DNA from: Rhodothermia bacterium
GTDB lineage: Bacteria > Bacteroidota > Rhodothermia > Balneolales > Balneolaceae
Direction of reading: 5' to 3'
Length of the DNA: 64,000 bases
Assembly: GCA_030427885.1 (NCBI GenBank)
Contig: JAUICM010000005.1
Location: 248,001 to 312,000 of the forward strand
Below, one piece after another: positions 63,301 through 64,000 of this stretch (position 1 is the first letter of the stretch; the number at the start of each line of letters is the position of its first letter). A program made the position numbers and the translations under genes. The notes beneath the pieces are model-generated. The model worked only from the letters and a program-made list of their open reading frames with translations. It searched no databases and had not been told where the DNA came from.

Positions 63301-64000
63301 AAAACTCTTCGAATGTCGCTATTAATCTGGGAAGAAGATTCAACGGTTCATATTATTTGAATGGCGATGTTGCCGAAATGATCATATACAATAAGGCGCT
63401 TTCTGCAAATGACCGGGAATCAGTTGTTAGTTATTTGTCTAACAAATATGATATTGAAACATACATACCTTCAACACCAGACGTGAATGCTTCAGAACCA
63501 GAGATCACGAGTTTGTCTACCAATTCAATAAGTGGACTTGTAACTAAGGGTAATGGGGTGAAGAGATTGATCCTGGCCAAAAAGGGAAGTGCCGTGGATG
63601 CTTCCCCTGCAGATGATCAGGTTTACACCGCGAATACAACTTTTGGTTCTGGTACACAAATCGGAACAGGAAACCATGTAGTATATAATGGTAGTGATTC
63701 AGTATTTACTTTGACCGGGTTGGAAGCCGGGAATAAGTATCACTTCTCGGTGTTTGAATACAATGGGACGCAAGAACCAAAGTACCTGACAAGTTCTGTA
63801 TTAAGCTTTTCAGAGAGCACAATAGGAAGCATTCCGGAAGGACTTCCGGGTTCTGCGATTACCTTTGGTGGCGATGATGAAGACATCATGGTTCCTCATA
63901 GTTCAGAGTTCAATACAAGTGCAGTCACTATGGAGCTCTGGTTCAAATCGGATGATTCTGGCAGTGATTTAGACTTCCTGACGAGCAAGGCGAGCGAGGA
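57393..64000 (+). CDS. Very large secreted multidomain surface protein (runs past the window)
   Basis: The frame stays open from the ATG at 57393 to the window end: more than 2200 residues, incomplete. A signal peptide (LIIPFFAIALITGFSHTILAQ) is followed by about four LamG/concanavalin-like modules near 57480-58110, 59505-60130, 60820-61470 and 62810-63450, with a fifth beginning near 63835. At least five repeats of a module with RIIVARKGGAV and GSQIGTGNYVVY lie near 58140, 58495, 58845, 60165 and 63470. Fibronectin-III-like modules lie near 59205, 60520 and 62520. The part at 61480-62500 is a beta-helix with a very glycine-rich insert. Likely a surface adhesin or carbohydrate-binding protein; any sorting domain lies outside the window. 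Confidence 0.88.
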   Translation, partial: MKKLIIPFFAIALITGFSHTILAQVPTSGLRLHLKADAGTSTTVSGQKVSTWTDQSGNGFQAFENNTNWQPTYIVENGISMLRFNSAAPTSMNLPKPSDMGFYDTDYEMFVVTRSSSQSVQFVVAGGINYNEIQLNGASGVRFIPILGNPVDNTNRADDGEFHIINSKGTTTEATLGIDGNYVSNSIDATTTIDVAFNLGTRSDGNYRLDGDIAEVIIYNRKLSSAESMQVSEYLKNKYSTDFTAYAAPGTSASSLGFSSVTQNSMTFSLTKGQGSHRIIVARKGGAVNAAPVDGVEYTGNASFGSGSQIGTGNYVVYAGTEGASTAISNLAFNSSYHFAVYEYNYVSGSTAYGAATTASQTTSDLTQANSLSISSRTGSTFSGSLTKGSGTYRLIVARQGSAVNQGPTDGVEYTGNAAFGSGSQIGTGNYVIYTGTEGTSYSMSSLSGSTVYHLAAFEYVYVDGVPLYRTSSPPTASDITFPSTPASSMGFSSIGLNGMTASFTPGNGNKRIVVAREGAAVSVAPTNGQTYSASTSFGSGSDLGSGNYVVYDGTGTTVALTGLSNSTTYHFAVYEYSEYGGTTSYLTSSPATGSQSTTVVPYPTISGATFGTGTSTSRVISGWVNPNGYETTVDIIYGTDPGNLNSSTTPQNLGSGSVADSVGIELAGLTTGQVYYAKLRAVNIRGTVESATVTLVPLTLTSLQGWYRGDIVGLKGDAEIDDWWDLSGLGNDLGGYELSPIPHQISNGINGKPVASFTGGGYGIYQKAFGITKTDIEIFIVFKSSSSSKQFLINYSNDYAPKIVLNDGSGVNVAFSSKDLPNNYGSDNQFTDGNAHILHYKGNGSKSIVRMDDGIELINNNPGRIINENNYIELGKGGNPFDGQIAEIFFFNAELPFEQRQEIAQYLSDRYSVSMFIPSVPETPASALQFSNVGANSFDVSLTKGNGERRIVVARLSGSAKTAPSSNSVYSANANFGSGSDLGNNNYVVYDGTDSTVTVTGLSISSEYTIDVYEYNNMELDPQYSTSSPNSSSQTTLDVTPPIVELTGVTDLTGTSATINSLVNPNSDQTSIQVFYGTDESNLSSSTSAQSVGSQSTAQAIAASLTGLSEETLYYYKISATNQGGTTDSEIASFVYNGDISLASLQFWVSGDGATFTTNSGDAVSNWGNQAGKATKAYQSNGADSPLRITDSGVSFLRFDGDSDFLELPVSDSLELTNNDYEIFIVAKSSSTDIGFLMGGSVGNFEMHTRPAGGVGTRFIPRSGILLDNPANTTDGNFHIFNAKATSEEAMLRIDGNSSTVSQNARSGVASNLILGVRRDGSYYFDGDIAEVLIYNSGLTDTERILVEQYLAEKYSVSLPYYFVNSTSDENTGSGKSGTLRYVLNAINTEAPGSDVTVDMTTITGTITLTDELPPINYNTTIFGPGKEDLTISGDNSYRPFFIGAGISPFSAESPAEPVVTLKDFTIANGLGKGGDGVGGAGGGAGMGGAVFVNAGYITINSLAFINNSAVGGYGDGSSSGGGGGGAFGSSGSGSQGGSGGLIGSIANGGSSGSPGGTGGFGGGGGAGASATISNGGSGGFGGGGGSGAYLYNGLGIGGSGGFGAGSGGNFYSGGGGGAGFGGAIFNRLGEIVVTNSEFTGNSAIGGVHNGSGGTNGSSYGGAIFNYGGKILELNVSYGTGGNANSSINEVNHYSYDPENSGLEIIEVLPVSNLSGSSVTINGTVTTLGFSGTYHIEYGTDITNLTNSSSSVSYTGVNSMENISTTLSALTLSDMYYYKIVVVNELETFESGINSVVYDTSLPSDSLQLWISADRGLQLSEDKLVNWLDASNQLNNARQPLATNQPVLVDSVINNKPVIRFNGSSSYLTLPEADELGIQNSDYELFIVTRSTSSELQFLYSGASEAYELHLNGGLGARVIPRSGVYIDSGSPSDYTNGQAYIINSQISSTSGGLRIDDELVALVNSNSQNSSNVAINLGRRFNGSYYLNGDVAEMIIYNKALSANDRESVVSYLSNKYDIETYIPSTPDVNASEPEITSLSTNSISGLVTKGNGVKRLILAKKGSAVDASPADDQVYTANTTFGSGTQIGTGNHVVYNGSDSVFTLTGLEAGNKYHFSVFEYNGTQEPKYLTSSVLSFSESTIGSIPEGLPGSAITFGGDDEDIMVPHSSEFNTSAVTMELWFKSDDSGSDLDFLTSKASE

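Overview
The window looks like chromosome from a member of the Bacteroidota/Balneolota (FCB) lineage. The reasons are a TAnnTTTG-type -7 promoter box ahead of lepA, a bacillithiol-type YtxJ protein, a one-piece hybrid two-component protein with a beta-propeller sensor, DUF368 and PgpH-type proteins, and many secreted or lipoprotein genes. Balneolota is my best guess. It rests on general protein character, not on a marker-gene comparison. Clear Shine-Dalgarno sequences before groES and the second usp gene argue against a typical Bacteroides.

Left end (1-5.6 kb): eight copies of an about 88-bp hairpin-forming repeat sit four on each side of a small GIY-YIG nuclease gene. A minus-strand cluster of small accessory enzymes follows (VOC, YdeI-like, ABM-like, DHFR-like, DinB), headed by a YafY/WYL regulator, then a frameshifted NYN-domain gene.

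5.7-14.4 kb: this is the most striking region. Nine attC-like recombination sites, all in one orientation, delimit nine gene cassettes read on the minus strand. No integron integrase is visible, so it is a CALIN-type array (attC sites lacking an integrase). Both ends of each cassette carry the same complementary 10-12 bp end sequence, which is the expected signature of site-specific insertion. Eight cassettes hold one small, mostly unrecognised gene. The ninth is almost 4 kb and holds six genes: an ECF-type sigma factor, four membrane proteins and an SDR oxidoreductase. That six-gene block is also bounded by a different inverted pair (GTTGGC-type), as if a foreign cassette had been captured inside the local one.

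14.6-21.9 kb: NTF2-like protein, UPF0173 hydrolase, YtxJ, XerD, a PgpH-type cyclic-di-AMP phosphodiesterase, an outer-membrane protein and a serpin lipoprotein.

21.9-34.6 kb: a histidine operon read on the minus strand in the order hisG-D-C-B-H...A. A predicted 24-residue leader peptide with ten histidines precedes hisG, pointing to attenuation. HisB carries a shrunken N-terminal domain that has lost the HAD phosphatase residues. Between hisH and hisA lies a TetR-controlled export operon (LolA-like protein, two FtsX-type permeases, ATPase, outer-membrane barrel), itself interrupted by a four-helix-bundle gene with imperfect terminal inverted repeats.

34.7-53 kb: thiamine-binding protein, a propeller sensor with a degenerate kinase module, a second GIY-YIG protein, lepA-lepB, rlmN, outer-membrane proteins, a ZIP transporter, pcm, DUF368, two universal stress proteins, rsmA and groESL.

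53-64 kb: a complete hybrid two-component protein, an intergenic region with hairpins, and a very large secreted multidomain protein that runs off the right edge. No tRNA or rRNA gene was recognised.
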